A stretch of DNA of 64,000 nt from Zygnema cylindricum (Eukaryota > Streptophyta > Zygnematophyceae > Zygnematales > Zygnemataceae), in NCBI GenBank assembly GCA_037447655.1, contig JBBHKE010000436.1:36677-100676 (forward strand), in the 5' to 3' direction. Positions 1 to 9,508 of this stretch are shown in pieces (the stretch's first letter is position 1; every line of letters starts with the position of its first letter). The notes beneath the pieces were generated by a model, which saw nothing but the letters and a program-made list of their open reading frames with translations, did no database searches and was not told the DNA's origin. The position numbers and the translations under genes were made by a program.

Positions 1-390
1 GGCCATCCCGTACCATGGTCGTACAAGAAGTATCGCGACAGCTGTACTTTTTGTACTTTATAGTCTTATAATTGGTTCAGTACAGTAATACTAGGCGGTT
101 CAAAGAGGGAATTAGGATTTAGACATTTTTGAGGCACCTTTCTTTCAAAGAACTTTTGTATTTATAGGCCATATTTGGCCGGCCATAACTTACTGTTTAA
201 GAGAGCAAATACATAAATTCATTTTGCGTCTGACTTAGAGGAGTCGGGCCTTCACAACAGTGAAGTTGCTCATTACTCTTGTTTAACTGTATGGCTTATA
301 TTTCGTCGGAAAGTCATAGGGGAAAATATTATTCTAAAGGCTTCATATAAGCTAGACACTTTGTGGTCCAATGGAGGTCACTCAATTACA
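1..390 (+). repeat. Copia-A 5' LTR, 3' portion only
   Basis: This matches 14080-14518 over its length, with divergence typical of an old insertion. It ends in CA at 390, directly followed by the primer-binding site. An ATG at 371 opens the gag reading frame inside the LTR, as in Copia-B. Confidence 0.85.
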
Positions 391-942
391 GGCTATGGGC
401 CCACCTTCTAGGGTGCCCATTTTCAATAGAACGGGGTTTATATACTAGGAAACTATCATGAGGGGTGCACTTTTTGAAAAACGGCTAGGGGGCATTGTGA
501 GTGGTCGTTTTCGGTGGCCATCTGCAAATTTGGGAATTCCACCTTGGTTTGGAAGAGCTCGATTCTTGAAGGATCTGCAAAGGGAGAGGAGGTAGATGAT
601 GATGGAGAAAGTATCGTGTTGGACAAAGGGAACACGAAAGGGAAGGAGAAACTCACACTGGTAGTTGTTGGATCGATAGCTGTAGTGGTTGTTCAAAAAA
701 CTGAGGCAAATGATGCTGAAATTTGGGACTTCAACAACACATTGGTTAATCATTTTATACATGGGCGTCTTACTGAATTAGTTACTACACCTCACTTTCA
801 TTTGGAAAAGGATGGCGATCTGTGGGAGGCTTTTGTAAATATTTACATAAGTGGCACGATTCATCAGCGGAAGCTGGTTGATCAAAAGGTGCAAGCATAT
901 GTTTTCAAAGGTAGTTGTTGGGGAAATTCATTTTTGAGATAA
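371..942 (+). pseudogene. Copia-A gag remnant
   Basis: From the ATG at 371 the frame reads through the LTR end and primer site into a GPPSRVP motif, then degenerates. A second open stretch (514-942) reads through IWDFNNTLVNHF and an RKLVDQKVQAYVFKG segment, which align with the Copia-B gag core (IWEYKNTIAKHL and QQLVKQEIEAYVYKG). This is the gag helical core known as the UBN2 type. No zinc knuckle is left. It would have formed the capsid of the retrotransposon particle, but stops and frame changes make it non-functional. Confidence 0.8.
391..405 (+). other. Copia-A primer-binding site (half-tRNA type)
   Basis: GGCTATGGGCCCACC lies immediately after the LTR. It is one base different from the reverse complement of the anticodon stem-loop of plant initiator tRNA-Met, and matches the Copia-B site at 9509. 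Priming from a cleaved half-tRNA is known for Drosophila copia and yeast Ty5. Confidence 0.75.
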
Positions 943-1099
943 TGAGACCTTGGATGACTATAGTGAATGTGCTCAAAGTAAGGCCCACAGATAACTTTTC
1001 CCAAAAACCAAAAGGTTCTAGATCTAGTTCATAATGACATATGGGACCAACCAAAGTGCCTTCGATTGGAGGGAAATGATTTATGCTTACTATTACAGA

Positions 1100-1720
1100 T
1101 GTTTGGTCTTAGTATTTTACAGTCTATTTCTTGAAAAATAAATCCGCGCCACCGCCTTATTTTAAAAAGTATAAAGCGTGGAGTGAGAAGCTTCATGAGA
1201 CACCTATAAAGAGAGTGAGGAGTGATAATGGGGGGGGACACACCTCAAATCAATTTGTGGATTTTTTGAAAGAGAAAGGGGTTTAACACCAAAAAACTCT
1301 TCCAAAGAATCCGGAACAAAATGGTTTAGTTGAGAGACTAAATCGGACATTAAGTGATAGTGCCCGTAGTATGTTATCGGATAAAAAGATAAGAAAACGC
1401 TTCTAGGCAAACGCCATGAAATGTGCTAATTACCTTAAGAATAAAGTCCTTACCTCGGCAGTGAAAGGTCAAACGCCTTATGAAAGATGGACCGGGAGAA
1501 AACAAAATATCTCACACTTAAAGGTGTTCGGAAGTCAAGTTTTTAGTCTAAATGCATAAAAATCTGATTAGAAGTTAGATGCAAGGGGAAAATTGGGGTA
1601 CTTACTTGGATATGATGAAAATTTTAAGGGATATAGATTTTATGATCTCAATAAATAAGATATCATCCTAGTAAAACACTTGGTAGTTATGGATGAAGGA
1701 AAGTTGGTAGATCCCTTTAA
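1100..1720 (+). pseudogene. Copia-A integrase remnant
   Basis: On the + strand I read the catalytic-core segment RVRSDNGG near 1213-1236, then a frame slip in a run of eight G, then NGLVERLNRTL near 1320-1355 and YERWTGRK near 1480. A C-terminal HLKVFGSQVF block and a GYLLGYDENFKGYRF block follow. These are the standard landmarks of Ty1/copia integrase, which inserts the cDNA into the host genome. Several in-frame stops (for example near 1285 and 1557) and the G-run slip break it. Confidence 0.85.
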
Positions 1721-1939
1721 ATATACTTAACCGGTCTAAATTAGAATTCAATTCGAAAGTGAGTAAGATTCAAATTCATTTACCCCAACTTTGGCTGAGC
1801 CAAAGTTTGCAGATAAAGAGAAAAATCTGAGCGAGGATGACTCTCTCTTGGAGCCACAATTTCCCGTTCAAACCTAGGAAGAGAACAAGGAAAGACCACA
1901 TTTTACTAAACCCCAATTTTATTCGGAAGCAATTAAGAG

Positions 1940-2470
1940 TCGGGAGATGGATGTCAGCCATTAATGATGAGATGGCTTTCATTATGGGAGCTAACACATA
2001 GGTTGTGGTAGAATGTCCCCCGGACATAAAGCCGATAGGATGCAAATGGGCGTTTAAGTTGAAACTCAACCCAAATAACACTATCGAGCGATAGAAGGCT
2101 AGATTAGTGGCCAAAGAGTTCACACAAAAGGAAGGGATCGATTATCAGGAGACCTTTGCTCTGATTTCCCTACGTCCAGATTCTACTTAGTTTGGCGGCA
2201 GCGGAAGAGATGGAAGTGAACCAAATGGACCTCAAAAACGGTTTTATTACACTGAGAATTAGAAGAAGAGATCTTCATGTGACAGCCTGAAAGGTTTGTG
2301 GAGAAAAGAAAAGAAAGTAAGGTGTGCAAATAGATAAAGTCCCTTTATGAAATAAAGCACGTTCCACACCAATGGAATAAGAAGCTGGACGAGTTTTTGA
2401 CAAATTTGGGATATATCTGAATCAATCGGATCACTCCATCTATCTTTTTGAGGATTGTTGTTTTAAAGAC
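1940..2470 (+). pseudogene. Copia-A reverse transcriptase, N-terminal half
   Basis: The frame shows PIGCKWAFKLKLNP, then KARLVAKEFTQKEGIDYQETF with a stop before the KARL motif, then after a short gap QMDLKNGFI, the counterpart of the copia VxxMDVKTAFLxG motif. Around 2420-2465 it reads a LNQSDHSIYLFED segment, which normally precedes the YVDD loop closely. Here the YVDD motif lies about 1.1 kb further on (3580), so something sits between. It has several stops and frame changes. Confidence 0.85.
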
Positions 2471-2479
2471 TTGACTTTG

Positions 2480-3535
2480 TACACACCTATTTTAGTGTAG
2501 TCTTAATAATATGGTATGAGGAGTACGTAATTTGGGGGAGAAAGCAAATCATAAGTTTACGTAATTTGATATGTATGTATTATGGATACAGATGCATTAT
2601 TCGGATGGATTCACGAATTGGGGGAGCAAACGTACGGAGCGTCTTATTTGACAAGTGAACGTTAAAATAAGTCAGCGGCATTTATGGCGAAAGACGCAAT
2701 TTTGGTACTAAAAGATTTGGAGGGTACGAATTAATTTCGGCAAGTGGTCTGTAGTACATTTGGAGGGTGAACGACGTCCGCCGATATTTTTGTGGGTTCA
2801 GACTTTTTTTGATGATGTATTACCAAGTGGGTTGTATGATTCTGATGTCGGTTAGCTACATGGACTTGTTGTCAAGTGACTAAGCAAGTTGACGTTTAGT
2901 ATGCAGATTTTGCAGAGGTGTCGGTGTAAATATTTAATAAAACAAAGGTTTGTCTTTTTGCTAATTAGTTTATTAGTGTAGATTCATTCATTCTAACATA
3001 CCTCGAATTATTCGGGTATAATTAAAATAATTTAGGTAGATAACATACGACTCATATGCCTTCGTACATTCAGTAGTGAACTCTTTGAGTATAACTTGTA
3101 GGACGTAGATTATTTTTATTATCACAGTCAAGTTTATCAAAGTAATGGCAGATTGTTATTCTCAAATTTAACTTGTTGGTGTGATCACTTTGATAGATGT
3201 TTTGATGTGAAACTTTGTGAAGATATTTTATGATCTAGAAAATATATGTGTGTGTAGTTTCAGTCGGTTCTGATATCTCCGTAGAATTCCGTGAGAAGTC
3301 AACCTGGTTAGTTTGAGAAGTTGTCAGCTGTTTTTCGGAAACTATAGAGCTTATATCTTCTATATTCCTTGGTTGATTTGGCTGAAACTATGGTATTTTA
3401 CAGTGTCTATAGTATACTACACATTGGTGAAATTTGAGATGTTTCTTTTATTTTGGAGTAATATGTGTTGTCTGAAACACAACTATTTTTGGAGTAGTCT
3501 GTGGTGCTTCCGAGAGGAATCCATGGCTCAAATGG
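2480..3535. other. Unassigned stretch splitting the Copia-A reverse transcriptase
   Basis: About 1.05 kb lies between the SDHSIYLFED segment and the segment leading to YVDD, which are almost adjacent in normal copia polyproteins. I found no coding similarity, no clear terminal repeats and no certain target duplication. It is best read as an old insertion of an unidentified AT-rich element; the exact ends are not resolved. Confidence 0.5.
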
Positions 3536-3539
3536 GCTA

Positions 3540-4445
3540 TGGACAACAAGGATGAGGAAGGTATAATTTTCATTGCCATCTATGTTGATGATTCGCTTGT
3601 TTTGAGTAAATCAATGGAGAAAATTGATGGATTGAAAAAGGATCTAAAGAGTAGACTTGAAATGAAGGACTTAGGGGAAGCAAAATATATTTTGAGAATT
3701 TAGATAGAGAGGGATGGAGAGAAGAAAATAATAAGACGAACTCAAAAAGAAGCAATCGCAAACATGCTTGAAAAATTTTAAATGGATAAGGCAAATAGTT
3801 GTACAACTCGAAGTGATTTAAAGAAGGGAAATGAGGGGAGCTCAAAAGGGGTAGTTATGGTATTGGATGATGAGTTAGGACCGGAGGAAAGAAGGTTTAT
3901 GCAGAATATAATGTACAGACAAGTTGTCGATAGTTTAACATTTTTTATGAATTGAACCTGTTCAATAAAGCAGCGGCTATAGGAATATTAAGTAGGAGTC
4001 TAAATGACCCTAGGAAGAAAGATACGGAAGCGACCAAGAGAGTCACGCGGTAATTGATACGAACGAGCGATCTGTGGTTGCATTTGGGGGAGGGGGTAAT
4101 ACTAACAACACCACTTGGAGTGATGCCTATTAGGTGGATGCTCCGATGAGGAAGTTGATATCTAGGTATGTGTTGTATGTTGGGAATAAGGCTTGCTATT
4201 CGAGCAACATGCAACAAAAGGTGATTGCTCAGTCCACCATGGAGGTCGAGTATATATCCTCTTGTTCGGTTGTAAAAGAATTGTTGTGGGTGAAATCATT
4301 GCTCAAGAACTTAGGTATATGAAGAATGCAGTGAAAAAAATATTTTGTGATAATCAAGTTGCAATCGCAATCGCAGAAAATCCAAAATATCACTTCAAAG
4401 CAAAACATATGGATATCAGATTGAGCTTTGTTCGAGAGAGTTGAG
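3540..4445 (+). pseudogene. Copia-A reverse transcriptase C-terminus and RNase H
   Basis: The segment begins with DEEGIIFIAIYVDDSLVL; YVDD is the polymerase active-site motif (near 3580-3592). It continues with LEMKDLGEAKYILRI and a decayed connection region. The RNase H part follows in shifted frames: QQKVIAQSTMEVEYISSC and ELLWVKSLL (about 4208-4310), then FCDNQVAIAIAENPKYH and KAKHMDIR (about 4345-4425). All are standard copia landmarks in the right order. Stops near 3702 and 3780 and several frame changes show it is dead. Confidence 0.9.
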
Positions 4446-4571
4446 AATAAAATCATTAGATAGGAATATAGACCAGATTAGGAGATTGTAGCAGATATGA
4501 TGACGAAACCTGTGCCTTCTCCCAAATTGGTAATTTGTAGGGAGAACTGTGGACTAAAGCAAAAGATAGAT

Positions 4572-4587
4572 TAGAAAATAAGGGGAG
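4572..4587 (+). other. Copia-A polypurine tract
   Basis: TAGAAAATAAGGGGAG lies directly before the 3' LTR start TGTTGAAA at 4588. The same 16 bases precede the Copia-B 3' LTR at 11507. It serves as plus-strand primer in reverse transcription. Confidence 0.85.
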
Positions 4588-4793
4588 TGTTGAAAAGGAT
4601 ATTTTCTATTTTCTCTCATTTGTCAATCAGTCTATGAAGGTTTTAAAGTCCTCACACTTGTTTTAATGACTAAGGACTCAAACATAGTCATGGCTGCCTT
4701 AGGCAGTTAGGAAGACAGACTAAGGTAGCAGGAGGCATAACTCTTAGCAAAACTTAGGCGTCCAAACCAAGATTTAATCATAGGTCGTACAAG
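4588..4793 (+). repeat. Copia-A 3' LTR, first part
   Basis: It starts with TGTTGAAA right after the polypurine tract and stops at the hAT insertion point. The last eight bases, CGTACAAG, are repeated with one mismatch (CCTACAAG) at 13757-13764 on the other side of the hAT element. Confidence 0.85.
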
Positions 4794-4930
4794 TAGTGTT
4801 GGTTATCGTGTAGTTCATATCGCGGTAATTTTGATATTCGATATATCGAATATCGATCGAGGAAATTCCTCGATATATCGTACCGTGACCATCATAAATT
4901 ATCGCGAAATATATCGCGATATATTGTATT
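4794..4930 (+). repeat. hAT left terminal region
   Basis: It contains the terminal inverted repeat and a series of CGATATTCGATATATCG-type palindromes. The whole 137 bp is closely matched by the left end of the MITE at 50731. Palindromic subterminal motifs are usual binding sites for hAT transposases. Confidence 0.8.
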
Positions 4931-5329
4931 TTATAAAATAAATTTTTTATTTAATATGTTGTTTTAGCGATGACGACAATTTTTCTGAAACGCAACGTAT
5001 GACGTGATTTTTGTTCCAAAACTTAAAAGGTAACGCCGCAAAATGTAACCAACGAAAAAGTACTAATATTGTAATACTAATTTATATAGCTACTTATTTA
5101 GTACGTACTATGATACATAAATTCACATATGAAAACTTGAAACCCACAATAATTTAGTCAAAGTATGATATGAAAAAAAAAAACAGACTGTTCGTTTTAG
5201 GCATGAAGGCACGAATACCTACCAATCTCCAATCTGCAATCTGCAAGCAAATTGGTAGCGATTATTACATTAGTACTTATCCACTTCCAGCGATTAATAG
5301 TTTGCAAAGGTTATATTTTTGTTTTCTCC

Positions 5330-7350
5330 ATGGATTCCCACGGGATGGGAGGCACCATGGGAGGTGAAGAGGATAATGACACTGAACTAGTTCCGGATAT
5401 GGAAACAATGGAGTTAGAATATTTATCGAAAATTGCAGATCATCTTAGGGAAGCAATAAAGGTTGTTTCCAAATGAGTGAATTCAAAAGTTTGGCATCAT
5501 TTTAAAGTCCTACATGATGGGAAGCATCCAGACAAAGCTTTTTGTAATCATTGTTCTATGCTCGTTGCGAGAGGGAAGTCAATGAGTCCTACAAATTTAC
5601 TATCTCATTTAAAGGTTCATCATAAGAAGTTATTTGTAGGTGATACGTTGAAAGAAATGGAAGAAAAGCCAGAAGCTATGGAGGATTTCGTACAGTGAGG
5701 ATCGGCAACATTATTCAAAGATAGACTCATTCGGTGGATAGTGTTAGACTACCAGCCACTAAATGTGGTGGAGAGCCCTGAATTTTGAGAGATGATCAAT
5801 GGCTTAGTGTGGTGGAGAGCCCTGAATTTCGAGAGATGATCTTCGAGAGATGATCAAGGGCTTGGCGCCAAAGGTGGCGATACCAGATCGGCGTGGAATA
5901 ATATCCAGAATGGAGGAAATCGAAATAAAGGTTCGTCTAAGTTTAGGGAAACTCTTGCAAGGTGAAACTTTCAGCGTTACCATGGACACATGGACATCTT
6001 TTTCAAATGAATCCTATTGTTCTATGACGGCTCACTTTATCAACTCCGAATGGGAACTTCAAAATGTTTGTTTAGGTTGCTCTCCATTTCCTGGTAGCCA
6101 TACAGCAGAAGCGATTGGTGAGAAACTTAAGGAAATGTTGGGAGGATATAGTATTTATGAGACATCGGTAGCTGTTTGTGTTACGGATACAGCGGTTGCT
6201 ATGAAAAAACCAGGGAAATCCATGTCTTGTGATTGGCATGGTTGCATGGACCATTCGTTGGAGCTAGTTACGGGAAAGTTTTTTAATGGTCCTAGTGTTG
6301 CACAACATTTGGAAAGTGCACGCAATCTTGTGGGATTTTTTCGAAGCTCACCGAGAGCAACTAATATCGTTAAAAATATTGTTAGTGAAATAAAGTGGAA
6401 GGTTTTAATACCAGATGTAGCCACTAGGTGGTGGTTTACATACTCCATGCTCTCTTCGATTTTGCATTTGAAAACTCCAGTAAAGGCACTTATGACAAAA
6501 TTTTACCACTAAATGCGAGGTTGAGTGAAGAGACATGGATGGTCATCGAGAGAGGTGTTGTTCAACCCACCAACGTAACCAATAAACCCACCCCATCCCA
6601 CTCAAGAACTCCTGAGTCAAAACCCCACCGATCAAACCGCCTAGGGACTAGATCCAAGGACGAAAACCCAGGATTTAACCCTATGAGGTAGATAGGGTAT
6701 GGCAAGAGATTGTGAACATGATGTTGGGTAAATTTGACATTGATGCCGAATTGATTTAAAATTGTGAGGGTGGTAGTGAAGGGTTGTTGATGGAAATCGA
6801 AAACAGCTCAAATGAAAAAGGTGTGGATGAACTTGATGACGATGATGAGGATGACATCTTCAAAGCATTACAAAAAGATCATCCCATTTCCATGTCTTCG
6901 GTAAAGGAATCCGTTCTAAAACCTTTGACCTCGGAACTCACTCGAGATGAGTTCAAGGTTCATTTGCTTCAAGAAGTTTAACTTTACAAAGGAAAAAGTG
7001 TTTCGGAACATTTGGAACACAATCGGGGAAACCCATTTAAGTGGTGGGACGAAAAGAAAAATTTGCTTCTCACATTGAGCTCTTTGGCTCGTATAATTCT
7101 AGCTATACCGGCCACTTCGGCTTTTTTCGAGCGAATATTTTTCATTGCTGGCCAAGTCAACACGGTCAAGCAAAACCGCTTGTCTCCGGAATCAGTTTAA
7201 AGACTTGTTTTCCTCAAAGGTCCTTAAAAAGCAACAGAATCGCTCATCAATATTTGTGATGATAAAGAAAAGAAGATTGAAATGGAGGAAAACATTAACG
7301 ACAACGAGCACAATAAAGTTGTTGCTAAAAAACGTCGGAAAGAAACGGTA
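5330..7350 (+). pseudogene. hAT-family transposase (BED finger, Ac-like), broken
   Basis: The probable start is ATG 5330, followed by an acidic N-terminus. A BED zinc finger follows (about 5483-5640): VWHHFKV, CNHCSML and LLSHLKVHH supply the Cys and His ligands. The RNase H-like core (5850-6510) shows VTMDTWTSF with the first catalytic Asp, CDWHGCMDHSLEL (the hAT C-x2-H type region) and DVATRWWFTY. The C-terminal dimerisation region (about 7012-7197) contains PATSAFFERIFF. It would cut and paste the surrounding element. In-frame stops at 5474, 5696 and 6510, a direct duplication of about 44 bp (5766-5850), extra sequence near 6540-6690 and a stop near 6980 abolish it. Confidence 0.88.
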
Positions 7351-7649
7351 AAGGAAATTGGAGATTGGTGGAATAATTTATCCAACAAAAAATGATTTTA
7401 CAGAATTATGTTTTTTAGGGAAGATTTGTAGGGTGCATATTTATGATTGTTTGATTTTCAGTTTATTAGTTGGAGAAACATTAGATAATTTTGATTTGGA
7501 TTTCGAATATTGGGAAATTGAAAAATTAGAAAATTCGAGATTTTGGGATTATGGGATAATTACGTGTTTGAATGTGGGAAATGTTAAATTATTCGCAAAA
7601 CAAGGACATAGCGCAGTTTAAAACCTCAAGGAATTTGATTTTTAATTTG

Positions 7650-8040
7650 ACGAATTGCATTTTTATTTTTATAATTTTTTTTTCTATTTTTATCAAATAC
7701 TATTTGAAGTGTACAAAATGTGAATTTTTATTCTTGTTTTTAGGGGCTATTTATTGAAGTGTTTGAAATGTGATTTTTTACTTTTACTTTTATGAATTAT
7801 TTTATGAAGTGTACAAAATGAGAATTTGTATTATTATTTTTATTAATTATTTTATGTAGTGTACAAAATGTGATTTTTTATTATTATTTTATTTATTAAT
7901 TTTTGAAGTGTATAAAATGTAAACTTTTATTATTATTTTTATTCAATATTTTATGAAGTGTGCAAAATGAGAATTCTTATTTATATATATATATATTTTT
8001 TTTTGAAGTGTACAAATTGTAAAATCTTATTGTTATTTTT
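7650..8040. repeat. AT-rich tandem repeat of about 60 bp, six to seven copies
   Basis: A unit containing GAAGTGTACAAAATGTGAAT followed by a T/A run recurs at roughly 7705, 7756, 7807, 7855, 7906, 7955 and 8004 with moderate divergence. It lies between the transposase and the minisatellite inside the hAT and has no coding potential. Confidence 0.8.
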
Positions 8041-8044
8041 ATTA

Positions 8045-8269
8045 ATTGGAGTAGCAGTAGCTAGTACTACCGGCTACAGTAGCACAAGCTAGACCTACTA
8101 GCAACAGCAGCAGTACCATTGCCAGCCGCTAATACTACAGGCAGCAGCAGGTAGTACTTCTAGCAGCAACAACTAGTACCACTGCTAGCAGCACCTAGTA
8201 CTACTCGCAGCCAGCAGCTAGTACTACTGGCAGCATGAGCTAGTACTACTGGCAGCAACAGGTAGTACT
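8045..8269. repeat. 22-bp GC-rich minisatellite, left block
   Basis: Degenerate repeats of TAGTACTACTGGCAGCAGCA fill this block. It is the same array as 12746-13460; Copia-B inserted in the middle and duplicated GTACT. Confidence 0.9.
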
Positions 8270-9508
8270 TGTTGAAATGTATGTATTTTCCAGGTCTGTA
8301 TTGCAAAAAATAAATAGAGTAAGTCAACAAAGGCAGCCTGCTTCTTGCTCAAATCTCTTCGGTCCTCATACTTGTTGCAGTCACTGAAGACTAGAGAGAG
8401 AGCTAGAGCCATGGCCGTCTAAAGAGGATAGGCTAATTCGTCGTTTGTACCAAAATGATTGTGCCGAGTTTCGGATTTGATCCTGGTACCTACACACTAT
8501 ATTAGATGTTGGCTTTAGCCAATAGCTTAGAGGAAACGATGGCATGTTTGGGGTACAATAGGTATTTATCAGCGTAGAAGTAGAGAGTTCTAACAAACTA
8601 ACAAATAACCAAAAACTGCTCTTGACCAGATTTGAACCATCATCTATGGTTATATTTGTAGAGGTAAGCCTTAACCAATAAGGCGTTATCGAAACAATAC
8701 ACGTGATGGGTTTTATAAATAGATAAACTTTAACTTAACAGCTAATTGACAGCAGACTTACCAAAAGGAGCAATTCCTGCATGTACGCGAATCTGAACCG
8801 TGTAAAATATGTTTTGATCGGACGGCCGGTATTATAGCCGCCACGCGAAGTGAGCTTTTGGCGGCATACGGAGATAGCGTCACGCGGTGCCACGTGGCGC
8901 CACATTATTTGATACCGGAGAAGATGGAAGGAGGAACCATGGCTTCCGATTTGACATGTGTCACCTTGTAGACCTTGTCGTACAATGGTCGTACAATAAG
9001 TACATCGCCCATTGTACCTTCTTGTACTATATAGTGTTCCTATTGGACTAGGGTTTAGTAGTAGGTAGTCGTGAGTAGGCAGACCGAGACTTAGTAATAT
9101 TTAGGTACCTCTCTCTCTAAGAGAGCTTGTAACTATAAAGGTCATCTTTGACCAGCCATAACTTAATGCTCGGGTGAGCAAATTCAGTGATTCTTTTTGC
9201 TGCGGACTCGGGGGAGTCCAAGCTACACAAGGGTGTAGTCGGTCAGAGTCTTTGCGTGCCAGGGTGGCACTTATTCAGTGGGAAAGTCAAAGTGGGGAAT
9301 ATTGTCCAAAACACATATTGAAGCTTTGCATTTTGTGGTGGAACTGAGCACACAGAAGGTCTTCTTTTCACAGGGGTGAAGGTATATTGGGGTTCTTATT
9401 GTCAAGGGATCATTTATTTGGGTTTATATCAACTTGGAGTCGGCACTATCTAGATTAGCTTCTTTTGGATCTGCGAATTCTGTGGGCAATGGAGCCCATA
9501 GAATTTCA
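8270..9508 (+). repeat. Copia-B 5' LTR
   Basis: 1239 bp, starting TGTTGAAATG and ending GAATTTCA. The shift to the 3' LTR is a constant 3237 bp at every point checked, so there are no indels between the copies. It contains an ATG (9489) that opens the gag ORF, and an antisense tRNA-like module at 8621-8690. Confidence 0.95.
8621..8690 (-). promoter_or_regulatory. Antisense tRNA-like A/B-box module inside the LTR
   Basis: On the minus strand TGGTTAAGGC fits the RNA polymerase III A box and GGTTCAAATCT differs by two bases from the B-box consensus. They lie about 45 bases apart, within the tRNA range. The same module is at 11858-11927 in the 3' LTR and in diverged form in the solo LTR at 32845-32902. 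Activity is not shown; the match could be chance or a captured tRNA-derived sequence. Confidence 0.45.

Noticed and set aside
4800-4935. CRISPR-like or origin-like palindromic array
   Set aside because: The CGATATATCG units have no spacers and belong to hAT ends; the context is eukaryotic.
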